A stretch of 64,000 bases of DNA from Leptospira johnsonii (GTDB lineage Bacteria; Spirochaetota; Leptospiria; Leptospirales; Leptospiraceae), in assembly GCF_003112675.1 (NCBI RefSeq), contig NZ_BFAY01000012.1, forward strand, positions 1-64,000. Reading direction: 5' to 3'. The notes under the pieces were generated by a model that saw only the letters and a list, made by a program, of their open reading frames with translations, did no database searches and had not been told where the DNA came from. The first letter of the stretch is position 1. Every line of letters starts with the position of its first letter. The position numbers were made by a program, and so were the translations under genes. Below, piece by piece: positions 1 through 7,700 of the stretch.

Positions 1-65
1 AAAAGTGCAATAAGAAAATGCGTAAGCGCATACTCTTTTGCATTGTATAATACCTCAAGGTTCAT
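1..65 (-). CDS. 5' end of a second cassette ORF (cut by window edge)
   Basis: An open frame starts at an ATG complementary to 63-65 and stays open to the left edge, giving about 21 codons beginning MNLEVLYNAKEY. It lies just beyond the attC-like element at 151-314 and runs the same way as the first cassette gene. That is the expected layout for the next cassette of an array. No Shine-Dalgarno sequence is obvious and the surroundings are AT-rich. The fragment is too short to identify a function. The call rests on position and the open frame only. Confidence 0.35.
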   Translation of the reverse strand, partial: MNLEVLYNAKEYALTHFLIAL

Positions 66-150
66 ATTAATATTTAATCAAAATTTTTTATTTCAATGAA
101 TAGATTCAAGTAATTTAAAACATTTCTTTGATTCTTTATATTTCGAAAAT

Positions 151-314
151 GGCGTATAACGAACTAGTCGCTCCGAAGTCGCCGTGCTGAGCGATAGCGA
201 AGACGGGAACAAGAATTGCTCTGCAATTCGAGTTACCGAGGCGATTTGGCGGAGCCCAAGCGAGACCGAACGAAGTGAGTGTCGAAGCGCAGTGGAGCGA
301 CGCAGTTAAGCGCC
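151..314 (-). mobile_element. attC-like recombination site (integron cassette end)
   Basis: This is a 164-bp imperfect palindrome. Read on the minus strand, its 5' arm has GGCG, TAAC and TCGCTCC (complement of 311-314, 305-308 and 294-300). Its 3' arm has the partners GGAGCGA, GTTA and CGCC (complement of 168-174, 157-160 and 151-154). The minus-strand 5' core GCTTAAC fits the attC R'' consensus RYYYAAC exactly. The 3' core GTTATAC is a near fit to GTTRRRY. A small hairpin sits mid-element (213-219 with 223-229, loop TCT), as expected for a folded single-stranded attC. The stop codon of the neighbouring cassette gene (306-308) lies inside the R'' core, typical of cassettes. Other hairpin repeats are possible, but the paired cores on both sides of one gene argue for attC. 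Confidence 0.75.
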
Positions 315-923
315 GTTCGAACGTGAAACTGGAAAGCATTGTTTAACTCCAGCTGAAAAAATAAAGATACTTGGTCTTCTGTGGGTTCCCAAAACCATCT
401 GAAACAGAAATAGCCTCTCCTCAAATTGCCTCAGTATTCCAAATGGACCGGTGGGATTTTTCAATTTGATACTTCGTTCACTAATAATTATTTCATCAAA
501 AGCTTGATTATCAAATTGATTTTGCAAAAACGATAAGAAACCATTTTGACCAATGGAGTTTCCTGTTTCTGTTGATTCCAGTAACTCTTTTACCTCAGCC
601 ACCTCTGTATCATTTTCCGGAATTATCTTTATAAAACTTATACTTGGTTTGGACGTTGATTGCTTAATAAGTAAAGCATAATAATCTCTGGGTACCACCT
701 GAGAATTTTTATTGAGAGAATATTTTTGTCCATATCCAACTATAATACATGAATCTTTATTAAATTTAGGAACAGTTCCGCGCTTAAATTTCTCTATCAC
801 AGAACAAAATGCTTCATTCGAATTCTCTTTGCATAAGCCAGAAAGATTCTTATCTAAATCTTCATCCGACTCCGCCCAAAGGTAGAAAGGAGTTATAAGT
901 AATATAATTATAAATTTTTTCAT
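306..923 (-). CDS. Cassette-borne exported protein of unknown function
   Basis: This 205-residue protein begins with a clear signal peptide: Lys-Lys, about 12 hydrophobic residues, then WAES, probably cleaved after the Ala at about residue 17. The mature part is charged, has three Cys in its first half and one near the C-terminus, and has no motif I recognise. The gene is AT-richer than most of the window. It lies between a core site (948-954) and the attC-like element, and its TAA stop is within the attC core, so it looks like a single-gene integron cassette with almost no 3' UTR. Its start is only about 20 bp from the core site. It is probably secreted or periplasmic. The function is unknown. 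Confidence 0.75.
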   Translation of the reverse strand: MKKFIIILLITPFYLWAESDEDLDKNLSGLCKENSNEAFCSVIEKFKRGTVPKFNKDSCIIVGYGQKYSLNKNSQVVPRDYYALLIKQSTSKPSISFIKIIPENDTEVAEVKELLESTETGNSIGQNGFLSFLQNQFDNQAFDEIIISERSIKLKNPTGPFGILRQFEERLFLFQMVLGTHRRPSIFIFSAGVKQCFPVSRSNGA

Positions 924-944
924 AAAGATTATTTTCGTTCGTAT

Positions 945-1016
945 GGCGCTTAACTCTGACTTTCTGCTAATTCGTCCATCCGGCCCAAAAACAGAGCATG
1001 GGCGAAGGTGCGTAAA
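945..1016 (-). mobile_element. attI-like primary insertion site next to the recombinase
   Basis: The minus strand carries GTTAAGCGCC (complement of 945-954), whose first seven bases fit the core consensus GTTRRRY. The same decamer appears inverted at the far end of the cassette (305-314 on the plus strand). The interval between this core and the recombinase stop at 1017 is only about 62 bp and has no open frame. Its position between recombinase and first cassette, and the lack of the large palindrome seen at 151-314, suggest attI rather than another attC. The exact limits and the recombinase-binding repeats cannot be told from sequence alone. Confidence 0.55.
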
Positions 1017-2054
1017 TCATAGCTCGTCCAGTGGACTTTTTATCTTAGAAACCATTGGGTCGACAATGCGAGCATAAATTTCAGTGGTTTTGACGGAAAC
1101 GTGGCCAAGCAATCTTTGGATTAGCTTGATAGAAGTTCCGGATTCCAGGAGGTGAATCGCGAATGCATGACGCAGATCGTGGATCGAGACATCTTTAGTA
1201 ATTCCTGCTTTTATTCTTGCCTGAGTGAAAATTTTTTCCGCGCTTCTAACACTTAGATTTTTTTCAGGGATTTGGCCTCGAAAGATCCAAGATCTCATTC
1301 CTTGCTTGTGAAGTACATCCAACAATTCATTTTTGCAACTATTGGGGAGAAGAGTGAATCGATCCTTTTGCCCCTTCCCTTGACGGATACGAATTGACTT
1401 TCGCTCCCAATCTAAGTCATCTCCTCTTAATTTCACAAGTTCACTCACGCGAAGGCCTGCTCCATAGCAAAGTCGAAGAAGAAGGCGATGTTTAAGGTTC
1501 GATGTAGATTCAATCATTCTCGCAACTTCGGATCTCGATAAAGATTCTGGAATTCGTTTCTCCCGTTTTGGATATGGATAAGTTTTTAAATATTTCTTAC
1601 CTATTACGATATTATAATAAAACTTAAGAGATTGTAGAATGGATTTAATTGAATTGGAGGCTAAGTTCTTTTCATATAAAATCCGGTCCAAATAAGATTT
1701 TAAATCCGATTCGGTTACTATATATGGGTTTTTGCCTAAGGACTTTAATAAAGCCCTGTTGTAAAAAAAATAGGATCTTAAAGTTTTCCTACTGTAGTTT
1801 CTTCTGAGTAGTTCCGTTTTAAGGGGGATTAATAAAATTTCAGGATCAGCATCAATTCTATCCCCATAATCCGAAATGAAATTGGAAAGAAAAGATTCGG
1901 AAAATGGAATTTTCCAGACTTTTTGAACATTATCCCAACGAGAATTCGGGACTTTTCTTATTCTTTGATATAAATTCGTGTCATACGGAAACGAAATTAC
2001 TGAGAAACATTTTCCATTCTCCCAAACGATTCGAATTTTAAGCGAAGCGGGCAT
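1017..2054 (-). CDS. Tyrosine recombinase, integron-integrase-like
   Basis: This 345-residue tyrosine recombinase has all catalytic residues visible: Arg202 (GAGLRVSEL), Lys in GKGQKDR (about 227-230), His292 and Arg295 (HDLRH), His318 (LLGH) and Tyr327 (TEIYARI). The C-terminus ends KIKSPLDEL, very like the RSPLD end of IntI proteins, and GKGxKDRxTLLP is also IntI-like. However, the segment between the Lys patch and HxLR is short and lacks the extra roughly 35-residue domain that defines canonical IntI. The first 65 or so residues (PYD...IRKVPNSRWD...KVWKIP) resemble the small HARP/SMARCAL1-like module that precedes some spirochaete and Bacteroidetes recombinases. The gene reads toward the attI-like site, the inverse of classical integrons. 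It could alternatively be a XerC/D-type mobile-element recombinase. Confidence 0.85.
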   Translation of the reverse strand: MPASLKIRIVWENGKCFSVISFPYDTNLYQRIRKVPNSRWDNVQKVWKIPFSESFLSNFISDYGDRIDADPEILLIPLKTELLRRNYSRKTLRSYFFYNRALLKSLGKNPYIVTESDLKSYLDRILYEKNLASNSIKSILQSLKFYYNIVIGKKYLKTYPYPKREKRIPESLSRSEVARMIESTSNLKHRLLLRLCYGAGLRVSELVKLRGDDLDWERKSIRIRQGKGQKDRFTLLPNSCKNELLDVLHKQGMRSWIFRGQIPEKNLSVRSAEKIFTQARIKAGITKDVSIHDLRHAFAIHLLESGTSIKLIQRLLGHVSVKTTEIYARIVDPMVSKIKSPLDEL

Positions 2055-2574
2055 AAGGAGAAAATAGAAATATACTAAATATATGTATAGTAAATTATTT
2101 GGATTTTAGAATATAGCTCCGCCCCTTCAGTCACACTGAAACAAAAAAAATCCTTTAGAAAAGAAATCGCCGGACCTCATTTGACGTTTCTGGTAGAGTT
2201 TTGCCTTTTTTATTCGCGTTTCGACTTATTGCCAGCAAATTCCGAAATTTCCGGAACGTTACCTAAGAAATATCCGTTATGCGTCTCTTTAGGACAAATT
2301 TATTGATCCGTTTGGAGAAAAATTTTGTAGGAGGTCTAACAGGCATTAGCGGCACTTAATATGCTTTGTCGGAGAATTTTTGAATGTATACTATAGAACT
2401 CCATCACTCAAAGGATAATTGTTGAATGACAAAACCGGCAGGATCCTATAAAAACGGAATGATTCTAATAGACCTTTTAGGGAAATTAGATATTCTATTT
2501 TTTCCGCATTCTTTAAATTTGAAATGAATTCGTTTATTTTCGGACCTATTGCATTTCTATATTAGGCAAACCAG
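2055..2574. other. 520-bp intergenic region between recombinase and sensor kinase
   Basis: No convincing ORF or RNA gene is seen on either strand. The region separates two divergent genes, so it should hold both promoters. Visible structure is limited to an inverted repeat TTCAGT-CAC-ACTGAA at 2127-2141, another (TTCCG/CGGAA) at 2240-2256, and an AT-rich imperfect palindrome near 2070-2092 just upstream of the recombinase. I looked for the TTTG-N5-CAAA form I associate with the Leptospira LexA box and did not find it. The boundary between the integron-like island and the conserved chromosome probably lies here. Confidence 0.5.
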
Positions 2575-5031
2575 ATGGATCATTCTTCCTCTTCAGGCCC
2601 CGATTTTCGGCTTCTTTTCGAATCCGTCCCAGGTTTGTATCTGGTTCTTTCTCCAGAGCTCAAAATTCTAGCAGTGAGCAACGCCTACCTCAAGGCCACT
2701 CTGACTGAGAGAGATAAAATTTTAGGCAGAGGAATTTTCGAGGTCTTTCCGGATAATCCAGACGATCCGGAAGCGACTGGTGTAAGCAATCTTCATAGTT
2801 CCCTTCTTCGCGTTTTGGAAACAAAAGTTCCAGACACGATGGCTGTCCAAAAATATGATATCCAACTTCCGGAAGAAGAAGGTGGCGGTTTTACCGCCAA
2901 ATATTGGAGCCCTTTAAACACTCCTGTCCTAAACAAAAAGGGAAAGGTAGAATACATCATCCATAAGGCGGAAGATGTTACAGAGTTTGTTCTCCTAAAA
3001 GAAAGAGGGGAAAAACAATCTGAGATGACTGAAGTACTTCGTTCCCGTACGGAAGAGATGGAAACGGAGATCATCCGTCGTTCTCAGGAATTGCAGTCAG
3101 CAAATAAAAGTCTAAGAGAAACTGAAAAGATCAAAAACGAATTTTTTGCGAATGTTTCCCACGAGCTTAGGACACCTCTTAGTTTGATCCTAGCTCCGGT
3201 TGAATCGATTCTTATAGATAAAGGATCCGGTCTTTCTTCCAACAATATCCAAATGTTGGAAACGGTCCATAATAATTCAGTCAGACTTCTCCAGATGGTG
3301 AATAGTCTATTAGATTTTTCTAAATTTGAAGCCGGGAAGATGAAGGTGGAACTCGAATCCACGAATATCAGTAACTTGATCCAGGCTATTTTGAAAGATT
3401 TCGAGCCGAGCGCTTTGGAGAAGAATATACTGATCCGAAAGGAGATACCTGCTTCCGATCTGTATATTTTGATCGACCGCTATTTATTCGAAAGGATTTT
3501 CTTTAATCTTCTTTCTAACGCTTTAAAATTCACTCCTAAGAATGGGAATATCTCCGTTATCATAACTCATTCGGAAGATCAACTTCTTCTTTCCGTTCAG
3601 GACTCCGGGATTGGGATCTCAGAAGCAGACCAAAAGATCATCTTTAAGAAGTTCCAGCAAGCAGAAGGTTCTTCTACCAGAAGGTTCGGAGGGACAGGAC
3701 TAGGCCTTGCCATGGTAAAAGATTTTTCGGAACTTCTAGGCGGTTCTGTAGAAGTTTCCAGCAAGCTGGATTCCGGAAGCAAATTTAGCGTCAAAATCCC
3801 AGCTCAGAAAGTCGATTCAGGGGAGAAGGACCCTACTTCGAATATTTTCTCCCATTCTCCTCAATATTCTAGTTTAGAGATCTCTAATAAAGAAGATACT
3901 GACGTTTCGAATAAACCTAAAGTTTTGATCTGTGAGGACAACGAGGATCTTTCCAGTTATATTTATTCGCTTCTCTCTCCTTTATACCAGGTTAAGTCCG
4001 CTAAGAACGGGAAAGAAGGACTGAAATTAGTCTATTTCTGGGAGCCGGATCTGGTCCTTTCTGATGTGATGATGCCCGAAATGGACGGAGTTCAACTTTG
4101 CCAAGAGATAAAAGCGGACCCTAAAATTTCAAAGACCATCGTTGTACTTCTTACGGCTTTAACTCATAGAGAAGCTATGCTGAAAGGTTGGGAAGCGAAA
4201 GCGGACGAGTATTTATGTAAACCCTTTCATCCTGAAGAATTGATCGTAAGAGTGAAGTCGCTTCTTGCCATTGCGGAAGATAGAAAAAAGAATTTAGAAG
4301 CGTTGGAGCAAAAAAATTTCGAACTGGAGTTTGCAAATGCGGAATTGGAAGCATTTTCCTATTCCGTTTCTCACGATTTAAGGGCGCCTTTGAGAGCCAT
4401 TCAAGGTTATACTCAAATGATCATAGAAGATCATAGTTCCGTTTTGAACGAGGAAGGGGTCCGATTCCTGAATGTGCTCATAGAATCAACAAAAAGAATG
4501 GAGAACCTGATCGATAATTTATTAGAATTCTCTAAAGTAGGGAAAAAAGAACTCAAAGATTCCACTTTCGATCTAACCGAAGTTGCCCAAACCGTCGCAA
4601 GCCAGATCAAGGACCAAACAGATCATAACGCAGAAATTATAGTCCACCCTCTCGAAAAAGTGACCACCGATCGAGACATGATGTCTTACGTGTTCCAGAA
4701 TTTAATTTCTAATGCTGTAAAATATTCCGCTAAGAAGGAAAAACCTAAAGTGGAGATAGGTGTTACAAATACGGAAAAAGGCAAAGCATTCTTCGTAAAA
4801 GACAATGGTGCCGGTTTTGACATGAAATATTATAATAGGCTCTTCGGAGTTTTCCAAAGGTTGCATAGACAGGACGAATTCGAAGGCACCGGTGTAGGCC
4901 TTGCTATCGTGCAGAGAATCGTCACCAGATACAAGGGTTCGGTCTGGGCAGAAGGTAAACCTGGAGAAGGCGCATCCTTCTTCTTTACCCTGGGAGAAAA
5001 AGCCGGAACCGCGGTCGGTTTTAATAACTGA
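2575..5031 (+). CDS. Hybrid sensor histidine kinase with two kinase modules
   Basis: This 818-residue cytosolic protein has the domain order PAS (about 10-140), first HisKA with phospho-acceptor His196 in VSHELRTPL, HATPase (about 305-410, with DSGIGIS and GGTGLGLAM), receiver (about 448-565, phospho-acceptor Asp497 in LSDVMMP), second HisKA (His600 in VSHDLRAPL), and second HATPase ending near 810 (DNGAGFD, GTGVGLAIV). No membrane segment is seen. Both ATPases keep N and G boxes, so both look active. The arrangement resembles a fused pair, with the receiver possibly taking phosphate from either kinase. It starts at ATG 2575 after a 520-bp gap, so it probably has its own promoter. The ligand is unknown. 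The PAS type is common in soluble bacterial kinases. Confidence 0.9.
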   Translation: MDHSSSSGPDFRLLFESVPGLYLVLSPELKILAVSNAYLKATLTERDKILGRGIFEVFPDNPDDPEATGVSNLHSSLLRVLETKVPDTMAVQKYDIQLPEEEGGGFTAKYWSPLNTPVLNKKGKVEYIIHKAEDVTEFVLLKERGEKQSEMTEVLRSRTEEMETEIIRRSQELQSANKSLRETEKIKNEFFANVSHELRTPLSLILAPVESILIDKGSGLSSNNIQMLETVHNNSVRLLQMVNSLLDFSKFEAGKMKVELESTNISNLIQAILKDFEPSALEKNILIRKEIPASDLYILIDRYLFERIFFNLLSNALKFTPKNGNISVIITHSEDQLLLSVQDSGIGISEADQKIIFKKFQQAEGSSTRRFGGTGLGLAMVKDFSELLGGSVEVSSKLDSGSKFSVKIPAQKVDSGEKDPTSNIFSHSPQYSSLEISNKEDTDVSNKPKVLICEDNEDLSSYIYSLLSPLYQVKSAKNGKEGLKLVYFWEPDLVLSDVMMPEMDGVQLCQEIKADPKISKTIVVLLTALTHREAMLKGWEAKADEYLCKPFHPEELIVRVKSLLAIAEDRKKNLEALEQKNFELEFANAELEAFSYSVSHDLRAPLRAIQGYTQMIIEDHSSVLNEEGVRFLNVLIESTKRMENLIDNLLEFSKVGKKELKDSTFDLTEVAQTVASQIKDQTDHNAEIIVHPLEKVTTDRDMMSYVFQNLISNAVKYSAKKEKPKVEIGVTNTEKGKAFFVKDNGAGFDMKYYNRLFGVFQRLHRQDEFEGTGVGLAIVQRIVTRYKGSVWAEGKPGEGASFFFTLGEKAGTAVGFNN

Positions 5032-5174
5032 ATATTCTGTTAACTCTATAATTTCTTTACTTAAGAGATAAATTTAATTTCCAAAGACTGGATCTATCAG
5101 GCGAAAACGTCTTATATTTTAAGCTTAGAAACTTTCTCCTTGAGCCGAAGGGGTAGCGTTCAAAATTAGTTTGC

Positions 5175-7694
5175 ATGGGAATGGAAGTCCAATCTTTATC
5201 TTGGTTTAAATGGACTTCTTACGCGATCCTTCCCTTATTTAGTCTCCTTCTTTCTATCCTTACTTTTCGTTTAGGTTTCAAAAATAGACAAACTTCCGGA
5301 GCTCCAGAATTCATTCTGGTATGTCTCGGAATAGCTCTGTATAGCTTCGGTTATTTTTGGGAGATAGTCAGTACCAGACCGGAAAGTATTATTTTCTGGG
5401 ACAATTTCCAATTTATCGGCCCAGACCTTCTGATCGTATCTCTTTTCTTTCTTTGCTTAAGAGTATCAAATCTAAGCAAGTTCATTCATCCGGTTAGCAT
5501 TCTTCTTCTTTCTTTTATCCCAATCACTACAGAATTCGTGGTTTGGTTCGGGCAAGAAGAATTGATCCGCCCTTCCCTACGCTTCGATACCTCCGCACCT
5601 TGGCTGGCTTTGATCTATGAATACGGGCCTTGGATGCAGATCTATGTGATTAATTCCATTTCAGTATTTTCGATCTGTATTATTATTTTATTATATGGTA
5701 TCTGGACCCAAAGAGCATTCCATAGGATCAGATGTTTGGTATTCCTGATCGGGATCTGTCTTCCTTTCGGAAGTCAGATCATGACGGCCGGAGGTTTTAT
5801 CCCGTTCATCCATCCTAAGTTGGATATTTTCCCTTTGGCCGCCGGTTTTGCTCTGCTCATTTGGATGTACGGGCTTTTTTATTTTAGGATCTTAAACCTG
5901 ATCCCTCTGGCGAGAAACCAGGTGTTCGAATACATACAAGATGCAGTTTTTGTAATGAATTCTTCCGGCTTCCTTCTGGATTGTAATGTTTCCGCGCTAA
6001 ATTTGTTAGGAATAGCAAGGCTAAGACAAGATTCGAAACTCTCCGATTTCCTTCCGGACCTGGATGCTCTTGTGGAAGAATGCAATATTCATAAAAAGGC
6101 CAACACAGAGTGGAAAACGAACAACGGAAAATATTACGATGTTTCGGTTCGTTCCCAAAAAGCAGAAGGTTCCCAATTCAAAATTGTCGTACTTAGAGAT
6201 GTGACCCAAAGGGCAATCTCAGAGAGAAAACTTTCGGAAAGAAGGGACATTCTACAGAGTATTTTAGACTCCACTAGTATTTTGTTCCTAGTTTTGGACG
6301 GAGATGGTAAATTAATTTTATTGAATAGAGCCTGCTTGCAGACCACAGGTTTCGACCTTATGGAGTTGGAAGGAAGAGTTTTTTGGGAAACCGAATTATT
6401 TGCAGACGAAAAAAATGCGATCGCAAAAGTTTTCGAGCATCGTTTCGCAAAGAAGAAGTTCCCGAAACATACAAGCGTACTTCTGAGAACAAAAGATGGA
6501 AAATCCAGAAGGACTCTTTGGGAGCATAAAGAAGTCCGAGACAGAAACGGTCATCTGCAATACGTTATCTCTACAGGAACTGACGCTACAGGTTTAGAAG
6601 AAGCTGAATTCCGGATCCTTACATTACAAAGAGCGAATCATGAGATCTTAGCTCAAAAAGCGATCATTGAGTCCCAAAAGTCAGATCTGGAAGATGCACT
6701 CCAAAATCTAACAAGAACCCAGGCAAAATTGATACAGGCCTCCAAACTAGCTGATCTAGGTCAGTTAGCGGCGGGAATAGCCCATGAGATTAATAATCCT
6801 ATAGGCGCCATACAGGCGGCAGGTTTTAATATTCTTTCCTATCTTGAAAAGGTCAGAAAGGAATTACGTTCCATTCTTCCCCTTCTCTCTTCTTTATCCG
6901 ATGAAGATTGGAACTCCTACAATGAACTCATCTCCTTAGGACTGTCTTCCAAGGAAATCCTGATCGGCTTGGAAAGAAGAAGAGTACTTGCAGAGATCAA
7001 AACGGAAATGAAATCCGCGAATATCCTTTTCCCGGAAGAAACCGCCGAATATTTTGTGGATTACGGGATCGCTTCTTCTTGGAAAAACTTCGAGAGTATA
7101 TTAAAAAATCAGAATGCAAGGGAACTCCTCCCCTTCTTTTTGAACCTTTTGGGCCCGGAACAATGTGTAGATACAATCAAAACCGCAGTGGATCGTTCCG
7201 CAAAAATTGTATATGCACTCAGAAGTTTTGCACATTTCGAATCCTCTCATAAAAAGAGAAAATTTTCCTTAAAAGAAAATATAGATACTGTTCTAACATT
7301 ATACCAAAATCTGTTCAAACATGGTGTAGAAGTTTCCACTAACCTGGATGGGGTCCCGGAGTTTTTCGGTTTTCCGGATGATTTAATGCATTTATGGACA
7401 AATTTGATCATGAATTCTGTCCAAGCAATGTCGTATAAAGGTTCCATTGGGATCAGCGCTTCCTTGCAGGGAAATGAGGTAATAGTTTCCATTCAAGACA
7501 AAGGGCCCGGGATCCCTGCAGAAGTGAAGGATCAAGTATTCGATGCATTCTTCACAACCAAACCTTTAGGTGAAGGTTCCGGTTTAGGTTTGGACATAGC
7601 AAAGCGGATTGTAGAAAAACATAAGGGAAGGATCTGGTTTGATTCTTCTCCTGGGAATACTATATTTTATGTGGGGCTTCCTTTCGAGGTCTGA
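5175..7694 (+). CDS. Membrane sensor histidine kinase (7TM-PAS-PAS-HisKA-HATPase)
   Basis: This is an 839-residue kinase. The first 240 or so residues form about seven hydrophobic helices, as in the HisKA_7TM N-terminal sensor region. Two PAS domains follow (about 250-350 and 360-475), then a short coiled coil and a HisKA with His537 in GIAHEINNP. The catalytic ATPase lies at about 690-837 (DKGPGIP, GSGLGLDIA). About 130 residues separate the phospho-acceptor helix from the ATPase (roughly 560-690), an unusually long insertion with no motif I know. There is no receiver domain, so it must signal to a separate protein. The HD-GYP regulator encoded two genes downstream is the obvious candidate. 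Two ATGs (5175, 5181) are possible starts. Confidence 0.88.
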   Translation: MGMEVQSLSWFKWTSYAILPLFSLLLSILTFRLGFKNRQTSGAPEFILVCLGIALYSFGYFWEIVSTRPESIIFWDNFQFIGPDLLIVSLFFLCLRVSNLSKFIHPVSILLLSFIPITTEFVVWFGQEELIRPSLRFDTSAPWLALIYEYGPWMQIYVINSISVFSICIIILLYGIWTQRAFHRIRCLVFLIGICLPFGSQIMTAGGFIPFIHPKLDIFPLAAGFALLIWMYGLFYFRILNLIPLARNQVFEYIQDAVFVMNSSGFLLDCNVSALNLLGIARLRQDSKLSDFLPDLDALVEECNIHKKANTEWKTNNGKYYDVSVRSQKAEGSQFKIVVLRDVTQRAISERKLSERRDILQSILDSTSILFLVLDGDGKLILLNRACLQTTGFDLMELEGRVFWETELFADEKNAIAKVFEHRFAKKKFPKHTSVLLRTKDGKSRRTLWEHKEVRDRNGHLQYVISTGTDATGLEEAEFRILTLQRANHEILAQKAIIESQKSDLEDALQNLTRTQAKLIQASKLADLGQLAAGIAHEINNPIGAIQAAGFNILSYLEKVRKELRSILPLLSSLSDEDWNSYNELISLGLSSKEILIGLERRRVLAEIKTEMKSANILFPEETAEYFVDYGIASSWKNFESILKNQNARELLPFFLNLLGPEQCVDTIKTAVDRSAKIVYALRSFAHFESSHKKRKFSLKENIDTVLTLYQNLFKHGVEVSTNLDGVPEFFGFPDDLMHLWTNLIMNSVQAMSYKGSIGISASLQGNEVIVSIQDKGPGIPAEVKDQVFDAFFTTKPLGEGSGLGLDIAKRIVEKHKGRIWFDSSPGNTIFYVGLPFEV

Positions 7695-7700
7695 TTTTTT

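Noticed and set aside
151..314. Considered a dispersed REP-type hairpin repeat rather than attC
   Set aside because: No second copy is seen in 64 kb, and the core sites match at both ends of a single gene next to a tyrosine recombinase.
136..424. Two open frames of 60-70 codons overlapping the attC-like element
   Set aside because: They arise from the GC-rich palindrome read in other frames, have no ribosome site and no homology pattern.
2055..2574. LexA/SOS box controlling the recombinase
   Set aside because: No TTTG-N5-CAAA or close match was found upstream of the recombinase gene, so SOS control is not supported.
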